28,533 nucleotides of DNA from RACS-047 sp031553855 (GCA_031553855.1 JAVBKW010000029.1:1-28533); one strand, 5' to 3'. Shown: positions 8,466-17,579, counted from the stretch's first letter. Made by a program: numbers and translations. Notes: generated by a model from the sequence alone, not told the origin.

Positions 8466-9725
8466 TTAGAATTTAAGCAATCCGTTTATGTCCACTCCGT
8501 GTTTTTTGCCCACATATGCCGAGCAGATATTGTCTTTTGAGAATAGATTTCGCGAAAACTCGATCACATCGCTGCTCTTTACATCGTCTATCTGCTTTAT
8601 GCGCTTGTCGATATCGTAAACCTCGTCGCCTACCGCAAGCAGCTTTCCGTTCGACGTCATGATCGACTGGACGTTTTCCTGCGAAAAAATCGACGCGCTT
8701 TTAAGCTGCGTTTTTGCCTTTTTCAGTTCGTCCTCGCTGATGCCCGATTCGTTCATTCTTTTTACTTCTTCTACTATCGCATTAAGCGTCTGCTCTGTGT
8801 TCTGCACGCTTATATTGACTACGATATTGAATGAGCCGTTGTTGGTGTAGGCCGAGGGAGAGCTGTATATACTGTAAGCAAGCCCCAGCTCCTCCCTTAC
8901 TCGCTGAAACAATCTTGAGCTCATTGCCCCGCCTAAAATCGTATTGAGTACGGCCTGACGCATCGAGAGGGGGTCGTTAAAGGGCAAGGAAGGAATGCTT
9001 ACGGCGATATTTGACTGCTCAAAATCCTTTATCCGCTCCTTGTGGCTGCGCTTTACCTCTATATTTTCAAGAGCCTGTTTATTTTTAGCCTTGTCGCAGA
9101 TTTTAGGCATCACATATTTCTGCACAAGCTTATCGGCCTGTTTTAGGGTCACGTTGCCGGCAATAGATATGACTATATTGTCGGCGCAGTAATTTTCACC
9201 CATATATTTGTCGATATCGGCTTTTTTAAAGCGGCGGACATTATCGGCCGGGCCTAAAATAGTCCGCCCTAAAGACGTATCGCCGTAGAGCGAATCGCTC
9301 ATTAAATCAAAGCAAATATCCTCCGGCGAATCCTCGACCATATTTATTTCTTCTAAAATGACCTTCCTTTCCTTATCCAGCTCATCTTCGGGAAACGTTG
9401 AATCGAAAAAAATGTGCGACAGCATAGAAAAACAGTCGGCGGCGTACTCGTCTATCGCCTTAAAATAATAGCAGGTGACCTCTTTGCTCGTAAAAGCGTT
9501 TATATTCGCGCCCATTGCCTCGAATTTATCGGCGATTTCAAACGCGCAAAGCTTGTCTGTGCCCTTAAAAAGCATATGTTCTGTAAAATGTGAAATGCCG
9601 TTGTTTGCAGAGTTTTCCTTTGCGCTGCCCGTCGCGACCCAAATACCGGCGGAAACCGCCCGCAATGCCGGTATATTTTCGACGATCAGCCTTAAACCGT
9701 TAGGATATCTTATTACTTTTTCCAT
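8466..9725 (-). CDS. M16 family zinc peptidase (MlpA/YmxG-like)
   Basis: Putative processing peptidase of the M16B family, 419 residues. The inverted zinc motif is H46-x2-E49-H50 in ISHFTEHMLFKG, and the third ligand is E126 in ILEEINMVEDSPED, at the spacing expected for M16. The C-terminal half holds the substrate-binding SSRLFQRVREELGLAYS segment. The ATG at 9725 is set by GGAGG 5 nt upstream; the frame is open for 23 further codons that lack any ribosome site. The position directly after a YlxY-type deacetylase and pnp matches B. subtilis mlpA (ymxG), whose loss is reported to affect extracellular protease regulation. The in vivo substrate is unknown. Confidence 0.92.
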   Translation of the reverse strand: MEKVIRYPNGLRLIVENIPALRAVSAGIWVATGSAKENSANNGISHFTEHMLFKGTDKLCAFEIADKFEAMGANINAFTSKEVTCYYFKAIDEYAADCFSMLSHIFFDSTFPEDELDKERKVILEEINMVEDSPEDICFDLMSDSLYGDTSLGRTILGPADNVRRFKKADIDKYMGENYCADNIVISIAGNVTLKQADKLVQKYVMPKICDKAKNKQALENIEVKRSHKERIKDFEQSNIAVSIPSLPFNDPLSMRQAVLNTILGGAMSSRLFQRVREELGLAYSIYSSPSAYTNNGSFNIVVNISVQNTEQTLNAIVEEVKRMNESGISEDELKKAKTQLKSASIFSQENVQSIMTSNGKLLAVGDEVYDIDKRIKQIDDVKSSDVIEFSRNLFSKDNICSAYVGKKHGVDINGLLKF

Positions 9726-9790
9726 TAGTGCCTCCGAAATTTTTAAGAAATAGTTGCTTATAAAATCTTTTAATAGTATATGAAACCGAA

Positions 9791-10489
9791 TCAATTTAAT
9801 ACTTGTGAAACCGGCGCAACGTTAAGCCCGTTTTCTTTTACAGTTTTTATGATACGGTCCAGCGCTTTTACTGTGTCTTGAGTCGGGTGCATCAAAATCA
9901 GGTTGCCTCCCGTCAGGTTTTTGACGGCGCGCTTGTAAATAAGCTCCGCATCGCGGTCGCGCCAGTCGATAGTGTCGTACGTCCACATAATAGTAGTGTA
10001 GCCCAGTTCCTTCGCCCCGTCAAGCGTCGTATCGTTGAAGGAGCCCGACGGCGGCGCGAAATACTTCATATCAATGCCGATCAGGCTTTTAACAAGCTGA
10101 TGCGTCACATTGATTTCTTCCTTGTTGCGCTGCGCTCCCAGCTTTTTATGGTCCTTATGAAAATATCCGTGGTTGCCGATTTCATGCCCTGCCTCGAATA
10201 TTTTTTTGAGCATTCCGCTGTTTTCTGCCGCCCACGTACCGCCCACGAAAAACGTGGTTTTAACCGAATTATCCTCAAATATTTTGAGCATATCGTCCAG
10301 ATATTCGGTGCCCCAATAGACGTTGACCATAAGAGAGATGTTCGTTGCCGAATTACCCTTATTAATGGGTTTTTCGGCGACTGCGGGCAAATACTCGTCG
10401 GTGAGAGTAAAGACTAAAACTCCTAAAACTACCGCCGCAATTACTAAATTTGCTACTACGTTACGAAAAAACCTGACCTTCTTTTCCAC
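9791..10489 (-). CDS. YlxY-type polysaccharide deacetylase-like protein
   Basis: NodB-fold protein with one N-terminal membrane anchor (about 11-29), so the domain faces outward. Motif 2 is present (H107 and H111 in NHGYFH), as are the Trp-Asp region MWTYDTIDWR and the C-terminal LILMHPT histidine. Motif 1, usually TFDDG with metal-binding Asp, reads SLMVNVYWG with Asn at 56. Motif 3, usually RxPxG, reads FAPPSGSFN and lacks the Arg. Deacetylase activity is therefore uncertain. Two GTG codons could start it; 10489 is preferred because AGAGG lies 7 nt upstream, against about 1 nt for the GTG at 10495. The neighbour order pnp - this gene - M16 peptidase is that of B. subtilis ylxY, linked by family assignment to sporulation. 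Confidence 0.87.
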   Translation of the reverse strand: MEKKVRFFRNVVANLVIAAVVLGVLVFTLTDEYLPAVAEKPINKGNSATNISLMVNVYWGTEYLDDMLKIFEDNSVKTTFFVGGTWAAENSGMLKKIFEAGHEIGNHGYFHKDHKKLGAQRNKEEINVTHQLVKSLIGIDMKYFAPPSGSFNDTTLDGAKELGYTTIMWTYDTIDWRDRDAELIYKRAVKNLTGGNLILMHPTQDTVKALDRIIKTVKENGLNVAPVSQVLN

Positions 10490-10643
10490 AAACACACCTC
10501 TTTAGCGCAGCCGCCCAATATATTGCCCGCTACTATCATTGTATTAGGGAAAAGAGGGAAATATTAACAAGAATGTGATGAGTTTAGTATAGGAAAAGAT
10601 GAAAACGATAAGAGTTTTTGTTCCGCGCTAACTTAACAGCTAT

Positions 10644-10686
10644 TTTTAAAGGGTCCGGCAGGAATTACCGGCCCGGACCCTTAAAA
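10644..10686 (-). terminator. Strong hairpin after pnp, without U-tract
   Basis: A near-perfect stem pairs 10644-10658 with 10673-10686 (one bulged A), with the GC-rich core GGGTCCGG/CCGGACCC and a 14-nt loop. It lies about 55 nt past the pnp stop. Neither strand has a run of Ts after the stem, so it is a poor classical terminator. It may instead protect the 3' end of the mRNA or mark a processing site. Confidence 0.5.
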
Positions 10687-10741
10687 TATAAGTCATTTGA
10701 ATATTTGCTTTAAGTTGGTAAAAACGAATCTTTAAAACAGG

Positions 10742-12829
10742 TTACTTTTTTTCGACAAGCTTAAGGTCGATCCTGCCTTTATCGTCTACTTTCAGTACCT
10801 CGGCAACGACTAAATCGTTGAGATTTACAACGTCAGTGACCTTTTCAACTCTCTTATTTGCAAGCTTTGAGATATGGATCATACCGTCTTTTCCCGGAGC
10901 GATGTTTACAAACGCGCCGAAATCGAGGATCCTTACAACCTTGCCCTCATACAGCATACCGGGCTTGGGGTCTTCTACGATAGAGAGAACCATTTTCTTT
11001 GCGCGCTCAGCCATATTTGCGTCGGGAGTAGCGATGAACACTCTGCCGTCCTCTTCGATATCCATCTTAACGCCGGTTTCGGCAATAATTGCGTTGATAG
11101 TTTTACCGCTTTTACCGATAACGTCGCCGATCTTTTCGGGGTCGATGTTGAACGAAATGATTTTAGGCGCGTACTTGGAAAGCTCGGGGCGGTATGCGGG
11201 CAATACTTCAAGCATTTTGCCTAAAATATGCATTCTGCCCTCTTTAGCCTGAGAAAGCGCCGTCTTTAAGATGTTTTCGTCTATACCCTTGATTTTTATG
11301 TCCATCTGGATAGCCGTGATGCCTTCGCTTGTTCCGGCAACCTTAAAGTCCATATCGCCGAGAAAATCCTCTAAGCCCTGTATATCGGACAAGATAGCGA
11401 CGTTTTTGGACTTTTCGTCCTTAATAAGTCCCATAGCGATTCCGGCAACGGGAGCTTTGATAGGAACGCCCGCGTCCATAAGCGCAAGTGTTGAGCCGCA
11501 AACGCTCGCCTGCGAAGTCGAACCGTTCGAGCTAATTATCTCGCTGACAGTGCGGATAGCGTAAGGGAACGCCTCTTCAGACGGGATTACCGGCTCTAAA
11601 GCGCGTTCTGCAAGCGCGCCGTGGCCTATCTCGCGCCTTCCGGGGCTCTTTAACGCCTTTGCCTCGCCTGTTGAATAAGGCGGGAAATTATAGTGGTGCA
11701 TATAACGCTTGAAGGTTTCGTCGTCGAGGTTATCAAGCTTTTGGACTTCGGAAATAGTGCCTAAAGTACAGCTGGTCATAGCCTGGCTTTGGCCTCTTGT
11801 GAAAACGGCGGAACCGTGGACTCTGGGCAAAATTCCTGTTTCGCACCAGATATCGCGGATCTCGGTAAGCTTTCTGCCGTCGGGACGGAACCCGTCGTTC
11901 AAAATCTTCGCCCTGACCTTTTCCTTGGTCATATTATAGAGAGTATCTTTGATCTCTCTCGTGTTGTCGGGATAAATTTCCGCAAAATGCTCAAGAGTTT
12001 TCTTATCGGCCTCATCCTGCTTTTCCTGACGCGCGGCGCGGTCGGTTTCTGCTAAAGCTTTATCTAAAAGCTTGTCTGCAAACTTTCTGACTGCCTTGTC
12101 GATTTCAGCGGGGATCGAGTAAAGCTCCATTTCTTTCTTGGGCTTTCCTACGGCCTTAACTATTGAATCGATAAACTTGACCTGTTTTTTGATTTCCTCG
12201 TGAGCGAACATTATACCGTCCAGCATAAGCTTTTCAGAAACTTCGCTTGCGCCCGCCTCGACCATCATAATAGCGTCTTTTGTTCCAGATACAGCTACGT
12301 GCATACTGCTTTTAGCGCGCTGCTCATTGTCGGGATTTATAACAAAATTGCCGTCCACGCAGCCTACGACTACGGAACCCGTGGGGCCTGCAAACGGGAT
12401 ATCCGAAATGGATAACGCGATGCTGGAGCCGAGCATTCCGAATACTTCGGGCGGGATATTGGTGTCTACGGATAATGCCGTTGCAACGATAGCAACGTCG
12501 TTGAATAAGCCTTTGGGAAACAGCGGGCGTATGGGCCTGTCGATAAGGCGCGAGGTTAAAATCGCTTTATCGCTGGCTCTGCCTTCGCGTTTTTTGAAAC
12601 CGCCGGGGATCTTGCCGATCGCGTACATTTTCTCCTCGAAGTCTACTCCGAGAGGGAAAAAGTCGAGTCCCGGACGGGGCTGCTCTGCCATGGTGACGTT
12701 CGTCATAACAACGGTGTCGCCGCAGCGGATGATACACGAGCCGTTAGCCTGTTCGGCGTACTTGCCTGTTTCGACGGTAACTTCTCTTCCGCCGATCTCT
12801 GTCTTGAAAATTTTTGCTTCTTTTGCCAT
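10742..12829 (-). CDS. pnp: Polyribonucleotide nucleotidyltransferase (PNPase)
   Basis: Phosphorolytic 3'-5' exoribonuclease, a trimer of the RNA degradosome. The 695-residue product has two RNase PH domains (about 10-145 and 315-545) joined by a helical domain. A KH domain (about 556-615, with GKSGKTINAI) and an S1 domain (about 620-690, with GKVVRILDFGAFVNIAPGKD) follow. Conserved catalytic-core segments include FTRGQSQAM and SDIQGLEDFLGDMDFKVAG. The ATG at 12829 is preferred because AAGGAG lies about 11 nt upstream and MAKEAKIF matches the family start; an in-frame Met 14 codons earlier lacks support. It follows rpsO, as in most bacteria, but a hairpin with a T-run lies between them. Confidence 0.97.
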   Translation of the reverse strand: MAKEAKIFKTEIGGREVTVETGKYAEQANGSCIIRCGDTVVMTNVTMAEQPRPGLDFFPLGVDFEEKMYAIGKIPGGFKKREGRASDKAILTSRLIDRPIRPLFPKGLFNDVAIVATALSVDTNIPPEVFGMLGSSIALSISDIPFAGPTGSVVVGCVDGNFVINPDNEQRAKSSMHVAVSGTKDAIMMVEAGASEVSEKLMLDGIMFAHEEIKKQVKFIDSIVKAVGKPKKEMELYSIPAEIDKAVRKFADKLLDKALAETDRAARQEKQDEADKKTLEHFAEIYPDNTREIKDTLYNMTKEKVRAKILNDGFRPDGRKLTEIRDIWCETGILPRVHGSAVFTRGQSQAMTSCTLGTISEVQKLDNLDDETFKRYMHHYNFPPYSTGEAKALKSPGRREIGHGALAERALEPVIPSEEAFPYAIRTVSEIISSNGSTSQASVCGSTLALMDAGVPIKAPVAGIAMGLIKDEKSKNVAILSDIQGLEDFLGDMDFKVAGTSEGITAIQMDIKIKGIDENILKTALSQAKEGRMHILGKMLEVLPAYRPELSKYAPKIISFNIDPEKIGDVIGKSGKTINAIIAETGVKMDIEEDGRVFIATPDANMAERAKKMVLSIVEDPKPGMLYEGKVVRILDFGAFVNIAPGKDGMIHISKLANKRVEKVTDVVNLNDLVVAEVLKVDDKGRIDLKLVEKK

Positions 12830-12901
12830 TTTTCTTTTTTCTCCTTTTTTCTTGTGCCTTTTCGCAAACATCTCTCTTTTTGCGCGGCTAAATACTATCC
12901 T

Positions 12902-12961
12902 AAAAAAAATCCGTAACGCCGACCGGCTGCGCCAACTGCACTCCGACTCGCTATTACGGAT
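12902..12961 (-). terminator. Terminator or attenuator between rpsO and pnp
   Basis: On the minus strand an 8-bp perfect stem ATCCGTAA/TTACGGAT (12909-12916 with 12954-12961) encloses a GC-rich 37-nt loop that can itself fold in part. It is followed directly by eight Ts. This is a plausible intrinsic terminator, though the long loop makes it weaker than usual. Placed 60 nt after rpsO and before pnp, it would allow S15 to be made in excess over PNPase. Confidence 0.6.
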
Positions 12962-13021
12962 ATTTTTATCAGCGTTTTTAAACTGATATTTTCAGGTTTT
13001 TGCGCCCTGAATTAGTTTTTT

Positions 13022-13285
13022 TTACTTTCTTAAATCGAGTCTTGCAACAAGCGAACGGTATCTTTCGATATCAAGCTCTTTAAGATAGTTTAACAAACTT
13101 CTTCTGGAACCGACCATTTGCAGAAGCCCGCGGCGTGAATGGTGATCTTTATCGTGCGACTTTAAATGCTCCGTTAAGTGGTTGATGCGTTCGGTTAAGA
13201 GCGCGATCTGAACCTCGGGGCTGCCGGTGTCACCTTCGTGCGTTGCGTAAGCGGCGATTATTTCCGCTTTCTTTGCCTTGTCCAT
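13022..13285 (-). CDS. rpsO: 30S ribosomal protein S15
   Basis: Small-subunit protein that binds the central domain of 16S rRNA early in assembly. The 87-residue product has the family hallmarks GDTGSPEVQIALLTERINHL, HLKSHDKDHHSRRGLL and the C-terminal SLLNYLKELDIERYRSLV, at essentially the usual 88-89 residue length. GGAGG stands about 8 nt before the ATG. Its own promoter overlaps the end of hemZ. The leader of about 80 nt can form a hairpin TAGTA-6-TACTA, and S15 mRNAs are often autoregulated through their leaders, but no known S15-binding structure is identified here. Confidence 0.98.
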   Translation of the reverse strand: MDKAKKAEIIAAYATHEGDTGSPEVQIALLTERINHLTEHLKSHDKDHHSRRGLLQMVGSRRSLLNYLKELDIERYRSLVARLDLRK

Positions 13286-13370
13286 TTTTCTTTACCTCCG
13301 TTTAATAATATTCGCCTTAAACTTAAGTAACGCATGGAGAGCGCGGAACTTAGTAATAAGGTACTACCCG

Positions 13371-13399
13371 ATTATATCACTTACTTAAATAGTTGTAAA
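13371..13399 (-). promoter_or_regulatory. rpsO promoter
   Basis: The minus strand reads TTTACA (13394-13399), a 17-bp spacer and a perfect TATAAT (13371-13376). The -35 lies inside the last codons of hemZ. Transcription would begin near 13364, giving a leader of about 80 nt for rpsO. Confidence 0.75.
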
Positions 13400-14839
13400 C
13401 TGATTTTGCCAAAAATTCTCTTTTTTCTTAAAGCGGCTTCCAAATTCTTCGTTATACATTTTAACGTCCTTAATAAAAGGGAAGCGTTCGATTTTTTCGC
13501 CGTTCTTTTCCACAAGCTTGCTTATCGCCCCCGCGCCGCACGCCATAACGCCGAGGCATTCCTCCATCGTAGTTATATTATTTACGCATTGCTTGCCTTT
13601 TAAACAATATCCGGCATTTTCGAGGTTATCCACCATATTTTTCTGTCTGTAAAGATAATAAGGCGAATAGCCGTTTTCGGGCAAAACCTTATGGGCGTAT
13701 TCGAGCATACTTTCCGCCCCTTGCTCTTGCGTTATTATTTGGCCGCCTTTTAGCGAGGCGCAAATTTCAGACTCTTTAAGCAAAGAGCCGTTTTTGCGGC
13801 TAAGAGTGTGAACGGTTATATTTTCAGGGCGGCAGTTTTTTATAACGCCGTCTAAGCTGAACTGAAAATCTTCGAGCGACTCTCCTTTCAAGCCCGCAAT
13901 AAGATCGGTATTGATATCGAACCCGCAGCTTTTTATGAGGCTGTAAGCCTTAAAAAAATCCTCAGGAGTATGGTTGCGCCCTATCCTTAAGAGCGTTTGG
14001 GGGTTGAGCGACTGCGGATTAACGCTCACTCTTGTTACGTTATACCGCTTCATAAGCTCCGCTTTAGCTTCTGTAATTGTATCCGGCCGCCCCGCCTCGC
14101 AGGTGTATTCGACATTTTTGTAAGGAACGGCTTTCAGCACCTTTTCAAACTGTCCGTCATTAAGCGCGGTAGGCGTTCCCCCTCCGATATATACAGAATA
14201 AACTTTCTTATTCTGCTTTTCTAAAATATCCGCCGAGAGCCTGATCTCTTCAATAAGCGTATCGACGTATTTATCGACAAGCCCTTTTTGCTTTTCTAAA
14301 GGCACCGACACAAACGAACAGTAGTAGCAGCGCGAGGGGCAAAACGGGATATGCACATAAAAGTTCACATACTCGCCGCTGTGAAAAAATATGCCGGACT
14401 GATTGGCGATTATATCCTGTATAAGCTCCGCTTTTTTTTGCGAAACAAGATAGCTTTCTATAAGGCCCGACGCTATGCCGTCTGCCCTGATTCCGCCGGA
14501 GAGCATCTCATAGGCGAGCTTAGTCGGCCGGACGCCTGTTAACGCGCCCCACGGCAACGGCCGCTTAAAATAGCCTTGCAGGGCTTTATACAGCGCGATC
14601 TTGATCTGCCTTAGCTCTAAACGCCGTAAAACGAGTTTATCCTGCGCCAAAACCGGCTCGTCCGTAAAAATAAAATCATCGCCGTTAACGCATATTTTAT
14701 TTACCGCTTTTGAGCCTTTTTCGAAAGTATGGGTAACGATAATATCTTCATTGCGTTCATACGGAAAAAACTGGCGCACTACGTTGAACAGTTCGCTGTA
14801 AAGATCGGCTCTGTTGGTTGAAAAAACTATTTCAGACAT
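13385..14839 (-). CDS. hemZ: HemZ-type coproporphyrinogen III dehydrogenase-like radical SAM protein
   Basis: Radical-SAM protein of the HemN superfamily, HemZ subgroup, 484 residues. An N-terminal HemZ-specific region of about 155 residues includes GALTGVRPTKLAYEML. The radical-SAM motif is C167-x3-C171-x2-C174 in HIPFCPSRCYYCSF, with the SAM-binding YIGGGTPTAL. HemN-type RVSVNPQSLNPQTL and DLIAGLKGES segments follow. The family is annotated as oxygen-independent coproporphyrinogen oxidase; biochemical proof for HemZ is limited and no other haem genes are in the window, so the reaction is an inference. The ATG at 14839 overlaps the end of the MBL gene by 8 nt with no good ribosome site, so translation is probably coupled; a TTG at 14860 is the alternative. 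Confidence 0.9.
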   Translation of the reverse strand: MSEIVFSTNRADLYSELFNVVRQFFPYERNEDIIVTHTFEKGSKAVNKICVNGDDFIFTDEPVLAQDKLVLRRLELRQIKIALYKALQGYFKRPLPWGALTGVRPTKLAYEMLSGGIRADGIASGLIESYLVSQKKAELIQDIIANQSGIFFHSGEYVNFYVHIPFCPSRCYYCSFVSVPLEKQKGLVDKYVDTLIEEIRLSADILEKQNKKVYSVYIGGGTPTALNDGQFEKVLKAVPYKNVEYTCEAGRPDTITEAKAELMKRYNVTRVSVNPQSLNPQTLLRIGRNHTPEDFFKAYSLIKSCGFDINTDLIAGLKGESLEDFQFSLDGVIKNCRPENITVHTLSRKNGSLLKESEICASLKGGQIITQEQGAESMLEYAHKVLPENGYSPYYLYRQKNMVDNLENAGYCLKGKQCVNNITTMEECLGVMACGAGAISKLVEKNGEKIERFPFIKDVKMYNEEFGSRFKKKENFWQNQFTTI

Positions 14840-15440
14840 AGGGGTTATTCTTCTTTTCAAAAAAAAGCGACGTGCTTTCGCCGTGGCCGGGAAGTACCTC
14901 GTAATCGCGGCCTAAGCAGAAAAGCTTCTTTTTAATAGAATCCTGCAAAGCGTCCTCATCTCCTGACGGAAGGTCGGATCTGCCGATATCCATATAAAAA
15001 AGCGTGTCGCCGCTGAAAATACGATCGCCGCATATAAAGCAGACGCTGCCCGCGGTATGGCCGGGAGTATGCAGGACTTCAAACTCTAAGCCGCATAATT
15101 TTATTTTATCGCCGTTTGTTAGAATAACGTCGGGAACAAAAGTGTTTATCTTCACAAAGCTTAATCCCCCGCTACTGGCGTGCTTATCCGCTGCCATATA
15201 CGCGTCAAGCTCGTGAATAAAGATCCGCGCGCCCGCCCTTTGAAATTGCGCGGCCGCGTTTATATGGTCGAAATGGCCGTGAGTCAAAAGCACTGCCGCG
15301 ACGCTCAAATCCAATGCTTTCAGCCTCGCCGTAATTTTATCGTATTGACTGCCCGGGTCTATTATGACTGCCTTACCCTCATTGAAAACGAGGTAGGTAT
15401 TAGTTTCTATGATGCCTGTTTTTACGAGTTCGACCGTCAT
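14832..15440 (-). CDS. MBL-fold metallo-hydrolase, glyoxalase II-like
   Basis: Small metallo-beta-lactamase-fold hydrolase of 202 residues. It has the binuclear zinc motif H54-x-H56-x-D58-H59 in LLTHGHFDHI, a further ligand in TPGHTAGSVCF, the bridging Asp in FSGDTLF and the C-terminal ligand in VLPGHGEST. The closest named family is the hydroxyacylglutathione hydrolase-like (YqgX/GloB-like) group found in Firmicutes, which lack the C-terminal glutathione-binding domain of true GloB. The substrate is therefore open. Its ATG shares one base with the stop of rel (TAATG), and its own 3' end overlaps hemZ, so it is part of the recJ-rel operon. Confidence 0.9.
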   Translation of the reverse strand: MTVELVKTGIIETNTYLVFNEGKAVIIDPGSQYDKITARLKALDLSVAAVLLTHGHFDHINAAAQFQRAGARIFIHELDAYMAADKHASSGGLSFVKINTFVPDVILTNGDKIKLCGLEFEVLHTPGHTAGSVCFICGDRIFSGDTLFYMDIGRSDLPSGDEDALQDSIKKKLFCLGRDYEVLPGHGESTSLFFEKKNNPYV

Positions 15441-17578
15441 TATAAGCTGCTCCTGAAAACCTTGTCTACCTCTGGAATGGTTTGTATCTTCTTCACAAGC
15501 TGGTCGATTTGCTCGGTTTTTGCAACTCTTACGCCCACGTTTATAATTGCCGTCTGGTTTTTGTCAAGACGCGCGTTTAAACTATCGATGGAAAGCTTAA
15601 GCTCGGAAATAAGGGTTGTGAGCCTTAAAAGCAGCCCCTCGGAATTTTTTGCCTCCACCTGAAGCTGAACGACAAAGCTAGAATTCGTTCCGCTTGCCCA
15701 TTCCGCGCCGATCAGACGGAAGCTTTCCGCCCCTTTCATATTCGGGCAGCTGGAGCGGTGGACTGCAACTCCGCGGCCGCGCGAAATGTAGCCGATGACA
15801 GGGTCGCCCGGAACGGGATTGCAGCATTTAGCAAGCCGCACAAGAAGGTCGTCGTGGCCGTTGATGATAATGCCCTGATTGATCGACGAGGCTTTAAAAG
15901 TAGAGGACTTTAGCGGAACTTGTTTTGACTCGTTTTCTTTTGTGTAGAAGTCGATAAGCTTTAAAAGAATCTGATTGACGGTAAAGCCGCCGTAGCCGAC
16001 TGACGCATACAAATCGTCAAGCGAGGAGAGCGAGTAGCGCTGCATAATTATCTCTACCCATTTTGGCTGCATAAGAGCGGATAAAACGTAGCCCCTGCGC
16101 TTGGCTTCCTCTTCGAGCATTTCCTTGCCCAGTTTAATGTTTTCTTCCTTCATTTCTTTTTTGAAGAAAGCGTTGATTTTAGACTTTGCCTGCGTGGTTT
16201 TGACGAACCGCAGCCAGTCGCGGCTGGGGCCTTTGGATGAGGCGGACGTAATTATCTCAACGTAATCGCCCGTTTGTAGTTTTGCCTCAAGCGGCACTAT
16301 TTTGGAATTGATTTTTGCGCCCACGCATTTATTTCCGACCTCGGAATGGACGCTGTAAGCAAAGTCAACGGGAGTCGAGCCCTCCGGCAGGATAATAACG
16401 TCGCCTTTAGGCGTGAAAATAAAGACCTCGCCGCTGTAAAGATCGAACTTGAGCGACTCGTAAAATTCCTTCGAGCTTGCGATACTTTCGCCGGAAACGT
16501 CCATAACGCCGCGCAGCCATTCCAGCTTTTCGTCAAGGTCGTTTTCCTGCACGCGCTGCTCTTTATATTTCCAATGCGCCGCAACTCCGTACTCTGCGAT
16601 ACGGTGCATTTCGTAGGTGCGGATCTGTATTTCAAACGGCATTCCGTAGGACGTCATAACGGTCGTATGCAAAGACTGATAATTGTTGGGCTTAGGTACG
16701 GCGATATAGTCCTTGAACCGGCCGGGGATAGGCTTCCATTTTGTGTGTATGATGCCCAAAACCTCGTAGCAGTCTTTAACGTTGCTCACTATAACGCGGA
16801 TAGCCGTAAGATCGTATATCTGCTCGAACGTTTTGTTCTGATTGACCATCTTTTTATAAATACTGTAAAAATGCTTAGGCCTGCCGCTGACCTCGCCGTC
16901 GATGCCCAGCGACTTTACCATTTCGGTTATCTGCTTGCATATCTGGGACACAAGCGACTGCCTTTCTGCGCGTTTTAAGGCTATTTCATTGGCAAGGGAG
17001 TCGTACACGGCCGGATGAAGAGTCTTTAAGCACAGGTCTTCCAGCTCGCATTTAAAATAGCTTAGTCCTAAACGCGACGCTAAAGGCGCGTAGATTTCAA
17101 GCGTCTCTTTCGAGATAGCAAGCTGACGCTCAAGCGATATGCCGCTCAATGTACGCATATTATGAAGGCGGTCGGCAAGCTTTATGAGGATGACGCGCAT
17201 ATCCTTTGCCATAGCAAAAAACATCCGTCTGAAGTTTTCGGCCTGCTCCTCTTCCTTTGATTTGAACGTAAATTTATCGAGCTTAGTTACTCCGGCGACA
17301 AGGTCGGCGATCTCGGCTCCGAAAAGCGTTTTTATTTCCTTTTCGGTAGCGGGGGTATCCTCAATAGTGTCGTGCAAAATAGCCGCCCCGATAGTAGCGC
17401 AGTCAAGCCCGATATCCAATAAAATATTGGCAACGGCTATGGGGTGCATTATATATGGCTCGCCCGTTGCGCGGCTTTGGCCCGCATGCATTTTTTCGGC
17501 GTAGTCACATATATCGTCAAGGAGCTTGCATTGCGGTTCGTTAAAAATCAGACGGCAGCGCGATTTCAAATGTTCCAT
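15440..17578 (-). CDS. rel: Bifunctional (p)ppGpp synthetase/hydrolase Rel
   Basis: Long RelA/SpoT homologue that makes and degrades the alarmone (p)ppGpp. The N-terminal HD hydrolase domain has H45, H69-D70 and E73-D74 (ILHDTIEDT) and looks active. The synthetase domain includes GRPKHFYSIYKKM, YDLTAIRVIV and RFKDYIAVPKPNNYQSLHTT. A TGS domain follows (about 385-445, LPEGSTPVDFAYSVHSEVG), then a zinc-finger-like region with CCNPVPGDPVIGY and a C-terminal ACT domain (about 640-712). At 712 residues it is close to the usual 730. The ATG at 17578 comes one base after the recJ stop, with GGAG about 10 nt upstream inside recJ. A GTG three codons earlier is possible but too close to that site. Confidence 0.96.
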   Translation of the reverse strand: MEHLKSRCRLIFNEPQCKLLDDICDYAEKMHAGQSRATGEPYIMHPIAVANILLDIGLDCATIGAAILHDTIEDTPATEKEIKTLFGAEIADLVAGVTKLDKFTFKSKEEEQAENFRRMFFAMAKDMRVILIKLADRLHNMRTLSGISLERQLAISKETLEIYAPLASRLGLSYFKCELEDLCLKTLHPAVYDSLANEIALKRAERQSLVSQICKQITEMVKSLGIDGEVSGRPKHFYSIYKKMVNQNKTFEQIYDLTAIRVIVSNVKDCYEVLGIIHTKWKPIPGRFKDYIAVPKPNNYQSLHTTVMTSYGMPFEIQIRTYEMHRIAEYGVAAHWKYKEQRVQENDLDEKLEWLRGVMDVSGESIASSKEFYESLKFDLYSGEVFIFTPKGDVIILPEGSTPVDFAYSVHSEVGNKCVGAKINSKIVPLEAKLQTGDYVEIITSASSKGPSRDWLRFVKTTQAKSKINAFFKKEMKEENIKLGKEMLEEEAKRRGYVLSALMQPKWVEIIMQRYSLSSLDDLYASVGYGGFTVNQILLKLIDFYTKENESKQVPLKSSTFKASSINQGIIINGHDDLLVRLAKCCNPVPGDPVIGYISRGRGVAVHRSSCPNMKGAESFRLIGAEWASGTNSSFVVQLQVEAKNSEGLLLRLTTLISELKLSIDSLNARLDKNQTAIINVGVRVAKTEQIDQLVKKIQTIPEVDKVFRSSL

Positions 17579-17579
17579 T

